This document shows, piece by piece, positions 17,128 to 25,495 of a stretch of DNA of 64,000 bases. The position numbers and the translations under genes were made by a program. Position 1 is the stretch's first letter. The number at the start of each line of letters is the position of its first letter. Under the pieces are notes generated by a model. That model made no database searches, was not told where the DNA came from, and saw nothing but the letters and a program-made list of their open reading frames with translations. Origin of the DNA: Moheibacter sediminis (GTDB lineage: Bacteria > Bacteroidota > Bacteroidia > Flavobacteriales > Weeksellaceae); contig NZ_FWXS01000008.1 of assembly GCF_900176425.1 (NCBI RefSeq), positions 1-64,000 of the forward strand, read 5' to 3'.

Positions 17128-19566
17128 ATGAAAAGCAAATTATCTTTTTTTGTTTTGGCTTTATTTTCAATTATTCAAGCACAAGTTCCAGATGGAACCA
17201 AATATTTAGGAGATAAAGAAGTCGTTCCTCCGGGTGGTGACAGTTTTAGGGTATTTACCGAAGGCAATAAAAAAGGCGGGAAATTTAACAATGTTGTCGT
17301 AGTCGAACCTGTCTATGATTATATAAATACCGTAAACAGTGGTTTTCTTGTGAAGAAAGATAAAAAATTCGGTTTCTTGGATAAACAAGGAAATTTCATT
17401 ATTCCATTGGAAAATGATTCGCTTTATTATTCATATGCTGATGAATTTTTTACAGCCGTCAAAAAAAGTAAAAAAGGAAGTTTTGATAAATCCGGCAAGC
17501 TGATGCTTCCCATTAAATTTGATGATATACTTTATTCTAGTGCTGCCAATTCTTATTCCATCGTTAAGGAAAAAGAAAAAATTGGAATATATTTCAAGGA
17601 TAAGGAAATAAAAGGAGACTTCTCACAAATTACAGTTTATAACAATGGAATCAAAGCACTCAAAGACGGAAAATATGGGTTGCTCATAGATGGGAGAACG
17701 GTCATTCCTTTCGAATATGAAGATATAAATTATAAATCGGATGAAAAACCGCTGAAAGGAAATTTAGAATATTCTCAGATACGTTTTGCTCCGCGAAATT
17801 TTATTGTTTCCAAGGATGGTAAATTTGGTGTTTATGATACGAATGGTAAAATGGTCATTCCTATGGAATATAAAACCATACGCTATGATGAGCATCGCAG
17901 GCTTTATTTTTTAACTCATGAGCAAAACCTGCAGGGACTTTATATAGAAAACAGTAAAGTTTACCTAAAACCGGAATATCAGGCTATACACACAGATGGA
18001 ACTTCTTATATCACTCTGAAAAAGAATAATAAATACGGACTCATCAACTACAAAGGAGTGGAAGTACTTCCAATGATATATGAAGAAACCCTTTATCAAA
18101 GCACAAATTCAAATTTTAAAGTCAAAAAAGACGGAAAATATGGGTGGGTGAATGCTGATGGCTCAGTGCTTGTTCCTGCTATTTATGATAAACTGGACAA
18201 TTTTTACGATAAATCTTCATTTACCAAAGGATTGCTCGATGGTAAATACGGTATTTTGAGCATAGCAAATAATGAAATAATAATACCATTTCAATTTGAT
18301 GAAATCTATGAATATTACGACAGATATTTGCTGGTTGAGAAGGACAAAAAAAGAGGCCTATATGATACAAATGGGAAGAAAATCACTGAAGTAAGCTATG
18401 ATGGGTTCAAACGCAGTGATACTGAAGGTAGCCAGATGATCTTTCCTATGAAAGATAAATTTTACAGTGTGCTCGATAAAAATGGTAATTTGAAATACCA
18501 GAATGAAATCATAAACGTATCCTATTTGCACAACGAAAATTATTGGCTTGCTCCCTATCGTTCAAAAATTCAGGCTATATTAATCCAGAAGAAAGATGGA
18601 AAATATGGATTGCTGGATGAAAATACTGCAGAAATGATTGTGCCGGCTGTATATGACGAAATCACTCAGAAATATGACCCTGGCGAAACTGCTTACTTCA
18701 TTGTAAAACAAGGAAAGAAATATGGTATCGTAAACCAAGAACATCAAATCATCGTTCCCATGGATTATTCCTTTATTGATTTTTTCAATTTGGATTATCT
18801 GGCTAAGCATGAAAAAGACTTACAATTTATAGCCAAAAAAGGTGAAAAATTTGGTGTAATTAATTTAAAAAATGAGACAATCATTCCATTCCAGTACAAC
18901 GAAATGTCCAAGATTTCAAATACAAATCTTTACAAAGCGAAAAAAGATAAATTGTTTTCAATTATTAATGGAAGTGGTAAACCAATCAGTAATGAATTAT
19001 TTGATCAAGTGGCCAATTTCGAACGTGTAAATGAATATGGTGAAGAACGCATCGCCCTCACCTTCAAAGAAGGAAAAATGCGTATCATAGATGACAACGG
19101 AAATTTCAAAACCCAACCAGTATCTATGAAACCTCATAAAGGTTTTGCAAAATTTGATGACCTCAAAATGGAATTGATAAAAGTGCTCGATAATCCAGAT
19201 GACAATGCTTTGCTTGAATTTGCAGAAAAGATAACGCCATCTGAGCATTTGGTTTATTTCCTAAAAAATTATCCCAACAAGATGCGTGACGAATTCAAAT
19301 ATATAAGTCCTGAATATGAAATACAAAAAATCTACGAAGGATTGCTGAAATTTAAACATTCCGAATGGAGTGACAAAATTCCGGAGGAATACAGATACAA
19401 CAGAAGCCACCTCATAAACGTTATGGATTATATGACCATAAAAGAAGGTGTTGTGATGAACAAACGTACTACAGATTGGGATTATGGCTCCAGATTTTTG
19501 GAGAAATTATTGAGGAATTCTATTAAAATCAACGGATTCTGGGTAAGTACTTATTTTGCTTATTAA
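17128..19566 (+). CDS. WG-repeat-containing secreted protein
   Basis: An 812-residue exported protein with signal peptide MKSKLSFFVLALFSIIQAQ. From about residue 50 to 620 it contains many tandem WG-type repeats of the form DGKYGLLxxxGxxVIPxxYDxI, for example DGKYGWVNADGSVLVPAIYD and KGEKFGVINLKNETIIPFQY; many copies have F or Y in place of W. The repeats are thought to form beta-propeller-like or solenoid surfaces for binding. Residues ~640-812 form a distinct C-terminal region rich in charged helices with no recognised family. It lies between dapF and mltG and may share their transcript. Function unknown; a surface or periplasmic binding role is an inference. Confidence 0.88.
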   Translation: MKSKLSFFVLALFSIIQAQVPDGTKYLGDKEVVPPGGDSFRVFTEGNKKGGKFNNVVVVEPVYDYINTVNSGFLVKKDKKFGFLDKQGNFIIPLENDSLYYSYADEFFTAVKKSKKGSFDKSGKLMLPIKFDDILYSSAANSYSIVKEKEKIGIYFKDKEIKGDFSQITVYNNGIKALKDGKYGLLIDGRTVIPFEYEDINYKSDEKPLKGNLEYSQIRFAPRNFIVSKDGKFGVYDTNGKMVIPMEYKTIRYDEHRRLYFLTHEQNLQGLYIENSKVYLKPEYQAIHTDGTSYITLKKNNKYGLINYKGVEVLPMIYEETLYQSTNSNFKVKKDGKYGWVNADGSVLVPAIYDKLDNFYDKSSFTKGLLDGKYGILSIANNEIIIPFQFDEIYEYYDRYLLVEKDKKRGLYDTNGKKITEVSYDGFKRSDTEGSQMIFPMKDKFYSVLDKNGNLKYQNEIINVSYLHNENYWLAPYRSKIQAILIQKKDGKYGLLDENTAEMIVPAVYDEITQKYDPGETAYFIVKQGKKYGIVNQEHQIIVPMDYSFIDFFNLDYLAKHEKDLQFIAKKGEKFGVINLKNETIIPFQYNEMSKISNTNLYKAKKDKLFSIINGSGKPISNELFDQVANFERVNEYGEERIALTFKEGKMRIIDDNGNFKTQPVSMKPHKGFAKFDDLKMELIKVLDNPDDNALLEFAEKITPSEHLVYFLKNYPNKMRDEFKYISPEYEIQKIYEGLLKFKHSEWSDKIPEEYRYNRSHLINVMDYMTIKEGVVMNKRTTDWDYGSRFLEKLLRNSIKINGFWVSTYFAY

Positions 19567-19570
19567 AAAT

Positions 19571-20575
19571 ATGAAAAAAATAATTTTAGGAATTTTAGCA
19601 GTTATGACTTTGACGAGTTGTAACTTTTTTACAGGATTAAAAAGCAATGTAGAAGAAGATGGGTTTCTATATGTGAAAACAAATTCCACTATGGATGCCG
19701 TGATGGACTCACTTCAGGGAAAATTAAAAGACATCAAATCTTTTCGTAAATATGCCGAAGCCAAAGATTATGCTTCGGAAATCAAACCCGGAAAATACAA
19801 GCTCGAAAAAGGAGAATCCAACAGTAGTTTATTAGATAAATTGATAGACGGAAAACAAACAGAAGTTCATCTTATGGTTAAAAATGAACCGACTATTTTC
19901 CATCTGGCGGGTTCGGTTTCCAAAAAAATTGAAGCGGATTCAGTACAAATTGTAGAATCAATTGTCAAATTGGCAAAATCTAAAAACCTTGATGCCGAAA
20001 CGGTCAAACAATATTTCATCCCCAATACTTACAACTATTGGTGGGCAACGTCTGCCGATACTTTCGTAGAGAAAATGATGAAAGAATACGACAAAGTCTG
20101 GACGGAAGAAAGGCAAAACAAAGCCAAATCGATGAACTTCACATCGCTTCAGGTTTTTACATTGGCTTCAATCGTTCAGCTGGAAGCTTCTAAAGTAGAC
20201 GAACAACCCAAAGTCGCACAGGCTTACCTCAACCGACTTGCCAAGGACATGCGCCTCGAAGCCGACCCGACTTCCATTTATGCATATCGTCTGCAGAACG
20301 GATTTAACAATAAAATTCAGCGTGTTTACCACGGGCATCTGGCGATCCCTTCCGATTACAATACCTACCGCGTGAAAGGCCTTCCGCCTGCGCCCATTTG
20401 TATGCCTAACATGACGGCCATAGATGCAGTGCTCAACCCTGACGGACACGATTTTATCTACTTCTGTGCCGACCCTGATAGACCGGGTTACCACAGTTTT
20501 ACAAATGATTATGAGGAACATAAACGCAATGCAGAGAAATACCGTAAGTGGTTGGAAGATAATAATATTAGGTAG
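19571..20575 (+). CDS. mltG: Endolytic transglycosylase MltG
   Basis: A 334-residue YceG-like enzyme that cleaves nascent glycan strands and sets peptidoglycan chain length. The start at ATG 19571 gives a lipoprotein-like N-terminus with lipobox LTSC (Cys17) instead of the usual transmembrane anchor; an earlier in-frame start at 19556 would overlap the WG-repeat gene. The catalytic region VFTLASIVQLEASKVDEQPKVAQAYLNRL, with its essential Glu, and DPTSIYAY, GLPPAPICMPN and YFCADPDRPGYHSF all match the family. It follows the WG gene by 4 bp. Clustering with dapF points to cell-wall metabolism. Confidence 0.94.
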   Translation: MKKIILGILAVMTLTSCNFFTGLKSNVEEDGFLYVKTNSTMDAVMDSLQGKLKDIKSFRKYAEAKDYASEIKPGKYKLEKGESNSSLLDKLIDGKQTEVHLMVKNEPTIFHLAGSVSKKIEADSVQIVESIVKLAKSKNLDAETVKQYFIPNTYNYWWATSADTFVEKMMKEYDKVWTEERQNKAKSMNFTSLQVFTLASIVQLEASKVDEQPKVAQAYLNRLAKDMRLEADPTSIYAYRLQNGFNNKIQRVYHGHLAIPSDYNTYRVKGLPPAPICMPNMTAIDAVLNPDGHDFIYFCADPDRPGYHSFTNDYEEHKRNAEKYRKWLEDNNIR

Positions 20576-20593
20576 GAGGTTCAAAGGCTTTCA

Positions 20594-21082
20594 ATGAGCA
20601 TGAAATTAAATCAAGACGAAAAGCACAAAGAACTTCTAAAATACAGAGCATTGGTTTTGGCTACTATTGATTATTACCTAGACAATAAACAACTCGAAGT
20701 CAAAACTGTGGATTTTGATTCAGAAACTCATTTTCTTGAACTAAAGCTTATTACAGAAAAGTTTTTTGAATTAGGTCAACTTACACGTTTAAAAAGTTGG
20801 TTCAGAGATTTAACCGAAGTGCCAATTGAAGGCAGAGATTTTAAATTCAACCAATATATTAAAGAAAAAACCAATTATGATGTGGATATTTTTCAATCCT
20901 TTTTCGAGAAAATTGATAAGATTGTAAAACAAGGAAAAATCAAAACTAATCAACAATTTTATGATGTAAGAACGATGGTTGATTATCTTGAGGGTGATTG
21001 TTCTAAATCAAATGAGTTAAGAATTCAGAATTTGATTGAAATGCTGGATGATTTTGACCAAAAATTAAATTCAAAAAAATAA
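20594..21082 (+). CDS. Uncharacterised small cytoplasmic protein
   Basis: A 162-residue protein without signal peptide or membrane segment. It is highly charged and predicted mostly helical (KHKELLKYRALVLATIDYYLDN; FFEKIDKIVKQGKIKTNQQFYD). I do not recognise a family. A good Shine-Dalgarno-like AGGAGG at 20574-20579 overlaps the mltG stop region and precedes the ATG by 14 nt, which suggests coupled expression with mltG. Base composition resembles the neighbours. The length, position and coding quality support a real gene; the role is unknown. Confidence 0.7.
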   Translation: MSMKLNQDEKHKELLKYRALVLATIDYYLDNKQLEVKTVDFDSETHFLELKLITEKFFELGQLTRLKSWFRDLTEVPIEGRDFKFNQYIKEKTNYDVDIFQSFFEKIDKIVKQGKIKTNQQFYDVRTMVDYLEGDCSKSNELRIQNLIEMLDDFDQKLNSKK

Positions 21083-21175
21083 TAAAATTCCTCTTTTAAG
21101 TCATGTCATGAAGTTTAAATAAAACGCCAAAGGCATGAAAGAATTGTAATAAAAATGAAATATTTCAATCCGAAA

Positions 21176-22882
21176 TTATTTTACATTTAAATTAACCACA
21201 TTAGAAACATAAGTCGTTCCGATTTGTGAATTGTTGATGCCCACGCAGGCTTTGTAATCTCCCGGTTTTGAAATGTTCAGAAATGAAATCTGAATGTCCA
21301 GTTCTTCTCCCGGAGCGAGGATGATTTTTCCCATTTCCACCAGCGGACTGTAAAGGATATTGTACTGAAAATCCTGGTAATAATTTACTGTAAACTGCAG
21401 ATTGGAATTGCCGCCGATTTCGATTTCGCGGCTGTGGTAGTTGGTAATTTTCAGTCCTAAATTTATTTTTTCGCCCGCTGCCGTTTCCAGATTTGTCAGG
21501 GTTTTTACTTCCACCAGATGGTAAGTTTCGTATTCAGGAATTACTTTGAGAAAATAATCACGGTTTTTAAATCCTTTGAATGAATTTTCACTTTGCGTCC
21601 ACGGTGAAATGAAAGTAATTGTTTTGCCATTCATTTCTTCCTCCCAGTTCCAAAGGTCAAACTGGCTTTTGCGGTTGCCCAGCGTTCTGTGCACTACTGC
21701 TCTTTGATCCGGATGAAAGAAGTTGTATACAGAAGCTTCCTGATATTTTTCAAAAACAGGATTTACAGGATTTAACTTTCCCGCATTTTCAGCAAATATT
21801 TCATTTTTAGTAAAAGGAGAAATGGACGGAACCGCAATCAAAATTCTTAATGCCAAAACCAAAGCGATTCCTGCAATACCCAATCCGATAAGCAAATTAT
21901 TTTGCCTTTTGCCCCTTGCGTTTTGATTTAAAAATTCAACGTCCTGATACTCAATGCTTGTGTCTTGCGTCTCTGAGTAATTCCAATACATCAAAAGAAT
22001 CATCGCGATAAAACTGATGAGCAGCCATTGAGGTTGTACGTTATCTTTGAGCAAAGAAAAAAGAAAAAATATACCCGGAATCACTGCAAGAGATAAAATA
22101 CTTTTTCTGAACAAATCTTTGGATTTAAACCTAAAAATTGAATTAAAAATAAAATAACTTAACATTGGTGCAGCTCCCATAAAATACATTCCGAAATAAT
22201 TCAAAACCCTTTGCCACTGGAAGCTGTCATCAGCGCTTCTCTCCATAAAATGGTAACGAAGCGGCGAGAAATCATGCGTGATAATCCAGATAGTATGCGG
22301 GAGATAAAGTACAATTCCAAACAAAATTGCTCCGTATAATTTTTTATTTTGGTAAAAATCTTTAATCAATGGAATCAGCGTGAAAATAATCACCAAAATC
22401 CCATGGTATTTGCTGTAAACCAATCCAGCCATGGAGAATCCCAGCAATAACGTGTTGGTTAAATTTTGGTTTGAAATAAATTTCTGCAAAACATACAAAT
22501 ACAGCAAAGTGAAAAACAGCAAAGGCGCATCAGGTGTAGTGATGAAGCTGAAAAAATGAATAATCAAAACCGATAAAACCGAAGTCCAGAAAAGTTTGAC
22601 TTGATTCCGTGTTTTAGGTTTTAATATTTCCCACAAAAAGAAATACGAAAAAGAATTAAGTAAAACTGTGACCAATCTTACACCCAATTCATTTTGAAAA
22701 ATACTGTATCCTAAAGAAATCCACCAGGCAACCATAGGCGGATGGTCAAAATATCCCCAATCCAAATTTTGCGACCATAGCCAATAGTAAGCTTCATCTT
22801 CGCTGATAGGCGTAAAAAATGCCTGCAAAATATTTACAGTTAGCATTATCAAAATTCCTATGATGAGTCGTTTGTCTGGCAC
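21176..22882 (-). CDS. GT39-family (ArnT/PMT-like) membrane glycosyltransferase
   Basis: A 568-residue integral membrane enzyme. The first periplasmic loop has FTPISEDEAYYWLW and the downstream DWGYFDHPPMVAW, the DE/acidic and HPP signatures of ArnT-like dolichyl/undecaprenyl-phosphate sugar transferases. About 11 membrane spans fill residues 5-360, and the last ~200 residues form a soluble beta-rich periplasmic domain (LGLKITNYHSREIEIGG). These enzymes transfer a lipid-linked sugar to lipid A, glycan or protein. The acceptor here cannot be determined. It stands alone between genes of other functions. Confidence 0.87.
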   Translation of the reverse strand: MPDKRLIIGILIMLTVNILQAFFTPISEDEAYYWLWSQNLDWGYFDHPPMVAWWISLGYSIFQNELGVRLVTVLLNSFSYFFLWEILKPKTRNQVKLFWTSVLSVLIIHFFSFITTPDAPLLFFTLLYLYVLQKFISNQNLTNTLLLGFSMAGLVYSKYHGILVIIFTLIPLIKDFYQNKKLYGAILFGIVLYLPHTIWIITHDFSPLRYHFMERSADDSFQWQRVLNYFGMYFMGAAPMLSYFIFNSIFRFKSKDLFRKSILSLAVIPGIFFLFSLLKDNVQPQWLLISFIAMILLMYWNYSETQDTSIEYQDVEFLNQNARGKRQNNLLIGLGIAGIALVLALRILIAVPSISPFTKNEIFAENAGKLNPVNPVFEKYQEASVYNFFHPDQRAVVHRTLGNRKSQFDLWNWEEEMNGKTITFISPWTQSENSFKGFKNRDYFLKVIPEYETYHLVEVKTLTNLETAAGEKINLGLKITNYHSREIEIGGNSNLQFTVNYYQDFQYNILYSPLVEMGKIILAPGEELDIQISFLNISKPGDYKACVGINNSQIGTTYVSNVVNLNVK

Positions 22883-22986
22883 GTGTAGATTTAATTAGTA
22901 CAAAATAAGTTGATTTTTTGTAAATATCAAGCATTTAAACCTTTGAGGTTTTAGAAACCTAAAAGGTTTTTCACGAAATTCTTTTT

Positions 22987-22994
22987 TATATTTG
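22987..22994 (+). promoter_or_regulatory. -7 box for the queuosine precursor transporter gene
   Basis: TATATTTG matches TAnnTTTG and ends only 4 nt before ATG 22999, so the message should be leaderless. Confidence 0.55.
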
Positions 22995-22998
22995 ATTC

Positions 22999-23766
22999 AT
23001 GACATTCAAAACCAAAGAAAGCCGGCTGCTCATCATTCTCTCTGCATTTTTCGTTGCCAATACTGTTTTGTCCGAATTCATCGGCGTGAAAATATTTTCA
23101 GTAGAAAGAACTTTCGGTTTTGAACCAGTCAATTGGGAACTTTTCGGTGTGAAGGATTTGTCATTCAATATGTCGGCAGGAAGTTTGACCTGGCCGTTGG
23201 TTTTCATCATGACGGACATTATCAATGAATATTTCGGAGTAAAGCAAGTGAAATTTCTCTCTGTGATGACGGCTGCGTTGATTTTATTTTTGTTTGGAAT
23301 GACTTGGATTTCGATTCAAACTATTCCTGCAGATTTTTGGGTAAATGAAAAAGTGGACGGGCAGGATCTGAATATGCACTTGGCATTTAATAAAGTTTTC
23401 GGTCAGGGAATGTGGATTATTTTCGGGTCGCTGACAGCATTTATCATCGGACAAATTTTAGATGTTTATATTTTCCACAAAATTAAAAAGGTAACAGGCG
23501 AAAAGAAACTTTGGCTGCGAGCGACGGGTTCCACAGTGGTTTCTCAACTGATTGATTCTTTTGTGGTTGCTTTCATTGCTTTTTATTTAAACCCCGCTTA
23601 TGACTGGACTTGGCAGACGGTTCTGGCGATTTGTCTGGTCGGATATATTTATAAATTTACGGTTGCGGTTTTATTGACGCCTTTGCTTTATATCATTCAT
23701 AAAATTGTGGATACTTTTTTAGGGAAAGATTTGTCGCAGAAGCTTTTGAAGGACGCGCAGTCGTAG
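22999..23766 (+). CDS. yhhQ: Queuosine precursor transporter (YhhQ/DUF165 family)
   Basis: A 255-residue inner-membrane protein with about six spans. The family signature is clear: ANTVLSEFIGVKIF, GSLTWPLVFIMTDIINEYFG, GQILDVYIFHKIKK and STVVSQLIDSFVVAFIAFY. Members take up preQ0/preQ1, precursors of the tRNA base queuosine. It is monocistronic, with the -7 box abutting the start codon. No preQ1 riboswitch was noticed, and a leaderless message would leave no room for one. Family assignment is strong. Confidence 0.92.
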   Translation: MTFKTKESRLLIILSAFFVANTVLSEFIGVKIFSVERTFGFEPVNWELFGVKDLSFNMSAGSLTWPLVFIMTDIINEYFGVKQVKFLSVMTAALILFLFGMTWISIQTIPADFWVNEKVDGQDLNMHLAFNKVFGQGMWIIFGSLTAFIIGQILDVYIFHKIKKVTGEKKLWLRATGSTVVSQLIDSFVVAFIAFYLNPAYDWTWQTVLAICLVGYIYKFTVAVLLTPLLYIIHKIVDTFLGKDLSQKLLKDAQS

Positions 23767-23793
23767 TTTATTTTGAATGAAGAATTTTAAATT

Positions 23794-24150
23794 TTAAATG
23801 GACTCTCCAAAAGTCAACAAATTATTATCAGGGTCAAGCAAATGAAATTCCTTCATTCCCCAAGGAGTAGCTTTCAATGCACCGTTGGGGTGAATGGATG
23901 TTTTCTCATCTAAAAAATCCTGATAAACTTTCTCGATATTTTCTACACGAATGTAAACCTGACCGTAATTTTCTTTCGGGTTTAATTCTTTGAACAAAAA
24001 GAAATGAATTTCAATATTTCCTTTTTTGACCATCAGATAATCCGGAAATTCATCACTTCCAAATTGCTGGAAACCCAATTCGTTGAGGTAATAATTTTTG
24101 GTCGCCGATTTATCGCGCATCGGAAGTTTGGGGCAGATGGATGTAATCAT
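23794..24150 (-). CDS. VOC (glyoxalase/bleomycin-resistance-like) protein
   Basis: A 118-residue single-domain protein with paired beta-alpha-beta-beta-beta halves: PKLPMRDKSATKNYYLNELGF opens the first, IEIHFFLF contains an His in the usual binding strand, and WGMKEFHLLDPDNNLLTF closes the second with the typical DPDGNLIEF-like ending. Such proteins act as metal enzymes or sequester antibiotics such as bleomycin; the sequence most resembles the bleomycin-resistance subgroup. Its stop is 28 nt from the convergent yhhQ stop. Specific activity unknown. Confidence 0.85.
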   Translation of the reverse strand: MITSICPKLPMRDKSATKNYYLNELGFQQFGSDEFPDYLMVKKGNIEIHFFLFKELNPKENYGQVYIRVENIEKVYQDFLDEKTSIHPNGALKATPWGMKEFHLLDPDNNLLTFGESI

Positions 24151-24169
24151 TTTTTTTGTTTAAATATAA

Positions 24170-25459
24170 TTATTTAAAAGTAGAAAAACCAATCAAATAA
24201 GGAACCAACGGATAACCTTTTGCTGAACGAAATCCAAAGTCAACTAAGATTTGATATTGTTTATTGGGTTCGAGATTTGATTCAAAAGTAAAAGATTTCT
24301 TATCATCAGAGAATCCTATAATCTTTGAAATTCTAAGTAAGTTATTTTCTCCAAGCGGTCCCAGTTCAAAATTCCTAAAATCGCTGTTCATTTCTTCCGA
24401 GAAATTAATCGTGAAAGTTTTGATTTCAGGATTTACATTTTGACTTCCATTGTCAAATTGGTGGATTCCAATCACTCTGGGTCTTGAGTTTTCAAATTCC
24501 TTTTTGTAAAATGACAAAGGATGATCAAAATATTTCGTTCTCTCTACAAATCTGATTAAATCATTTTCATTGTTGTAATCCAATTCGATCATTTCCTTTA
24601 CTGCAGATTCTTTATGGGAAGATTGTTCGTAATATTTTTTACAAATCGCATATCCTACAAAATATCCTAAGTCGCGCATTCCAAATTGATTATTGGCATC
24701 ATTCATTATCCAATTGTAAATATTTGGAGAAAACATTTCCTTTTGGAATGCAGTTTTGATTTTTTTTTGATTTTTAAATCCAAATTCAATTTGCGGATTC
24801 GGAGATTTTTGATTCAAAGCAATTTCAGCTAAAAACTCCGCAATACCTTCCATAATCGTTTGTGACAAAAGCGTATTTCCGATAGTTTCTTTTTGCTGTG
24901 TGTGGATGTATTCGTGAACATTCAAAAATATGACGTCTTTGATCGGTTCTGTATCGAAATAACTTCTCAGGTGCGGATAAACTACATCAAATTCAGATGT
25001 TATAACGGATTTGTCTGCCAAGGCAACTTCGCTACCGATAAGCGACATTCCATCTATGGTCGTACCACCGGTTCTCAAAATCCCGATTTCAAAATAGATA
25101 TTGACAGGTTTCAAATCCGGATATATATTTTTCAAATTATTTACCGCTTTTTGAATGTCTTTGGAAAATTGATTCGATTTTAAAGTGTTTTTTCTGATAG
25201 ATTGCCAGAATTTCGGATAATTATTGATGGCATAAATATATTCTTCCGCAGAATATCTTCTAGCTCTCATTATTCCATCCAAACCCGGCGTTCCTTTGTC
25301 GATGTAAAGTGTGTTTATTAAATCTAATTGTTTGACAGAATCTTTTTCCACAATAATTTTGTCATAAGCATTCCAAAAATTACCGATGTCAGAAGTGATG
25401 ATTTTCTGGCTGAATACATTTATTGAAAACAATAAAATTAGGACTGGTAAGAATTTCAT
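24170..25459 (-). CDS. Secreted gluzincin-like metalloprotease with C-terminal Ig-like domain
   Basis: A 429-residue exported protein. ATG 25459 begins the signal peptide MKFLPVLILLFSINVFSQ; the TTG upstream overlaps the -7 box. The zinc motif HEYIH (His182, Glu183, His186) lies in VHEYIHTQQ, and a downstream TIMEGIAEFLAE supplies candidate third ligands Glu204/Glu208, as in gluzincins. Residues ~325-429 form a beta-sandwich with IKTFTINFSEEMNSDF, the SbsA-type Ig-like signature. I do not recognise a named peptidase family, although the DUF2268/M48-like folds are comparable. Likely acts in the periplasm or outside the cell. Gene reality is high, protease activity inferred. Confidence 0.75.
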   Translation of the reverse strand: MKFLPVLILLFSINVFSQKIITSDIGNFWNAYDKIIVEKDSVKQLDLINTLYIDKGTPGLDGIMRARRYSAEEYIYAINNYPKFWQSIRKNTLKSNQFSKDIQKAVNNLKNIYPDLKPVNIYFEIGILRTGGTTIDGMSLIGSEVALADKSVITSEFDVVYPHLRSYFDTEPIKDVIFLNVHEYIHTQQKETIGNTLLSQTIMEGIAEFLAEIALNQKSPNPQIEFGFKNQKKIKTAFQKEMFSPNIYNWIMNDANNQFGMRDLGYFVGYAICKKYYEQSSHKESAVKEMIELDYNNENDLIRFVERTKYFDHPLSFYKKEFENSRPRVIGIHQFDNGSQNVNPEIKTFTINFSEEMNSDFRNFELGPLGENNLLRISKIIGFSDDKKSFTFESNLEPNKQYQILVDFGFRSAKGYPLVPYLIGFSTFK

Positions 25460-25477
25460 AGTTGAGTTTATTGAATC

Positions 25478-25485
25478 CAAATTTA
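25478..25485 (-). promoter_or_regulatory. -7 box for the gluzincin-like gene
   Basis: Minus-strand TAAATTTG matches TAnnTTTG, ending 18 nt before ATG 25459. Confidence 0.45.
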
Positions 25486-25495
25486 ATCAAACAAA

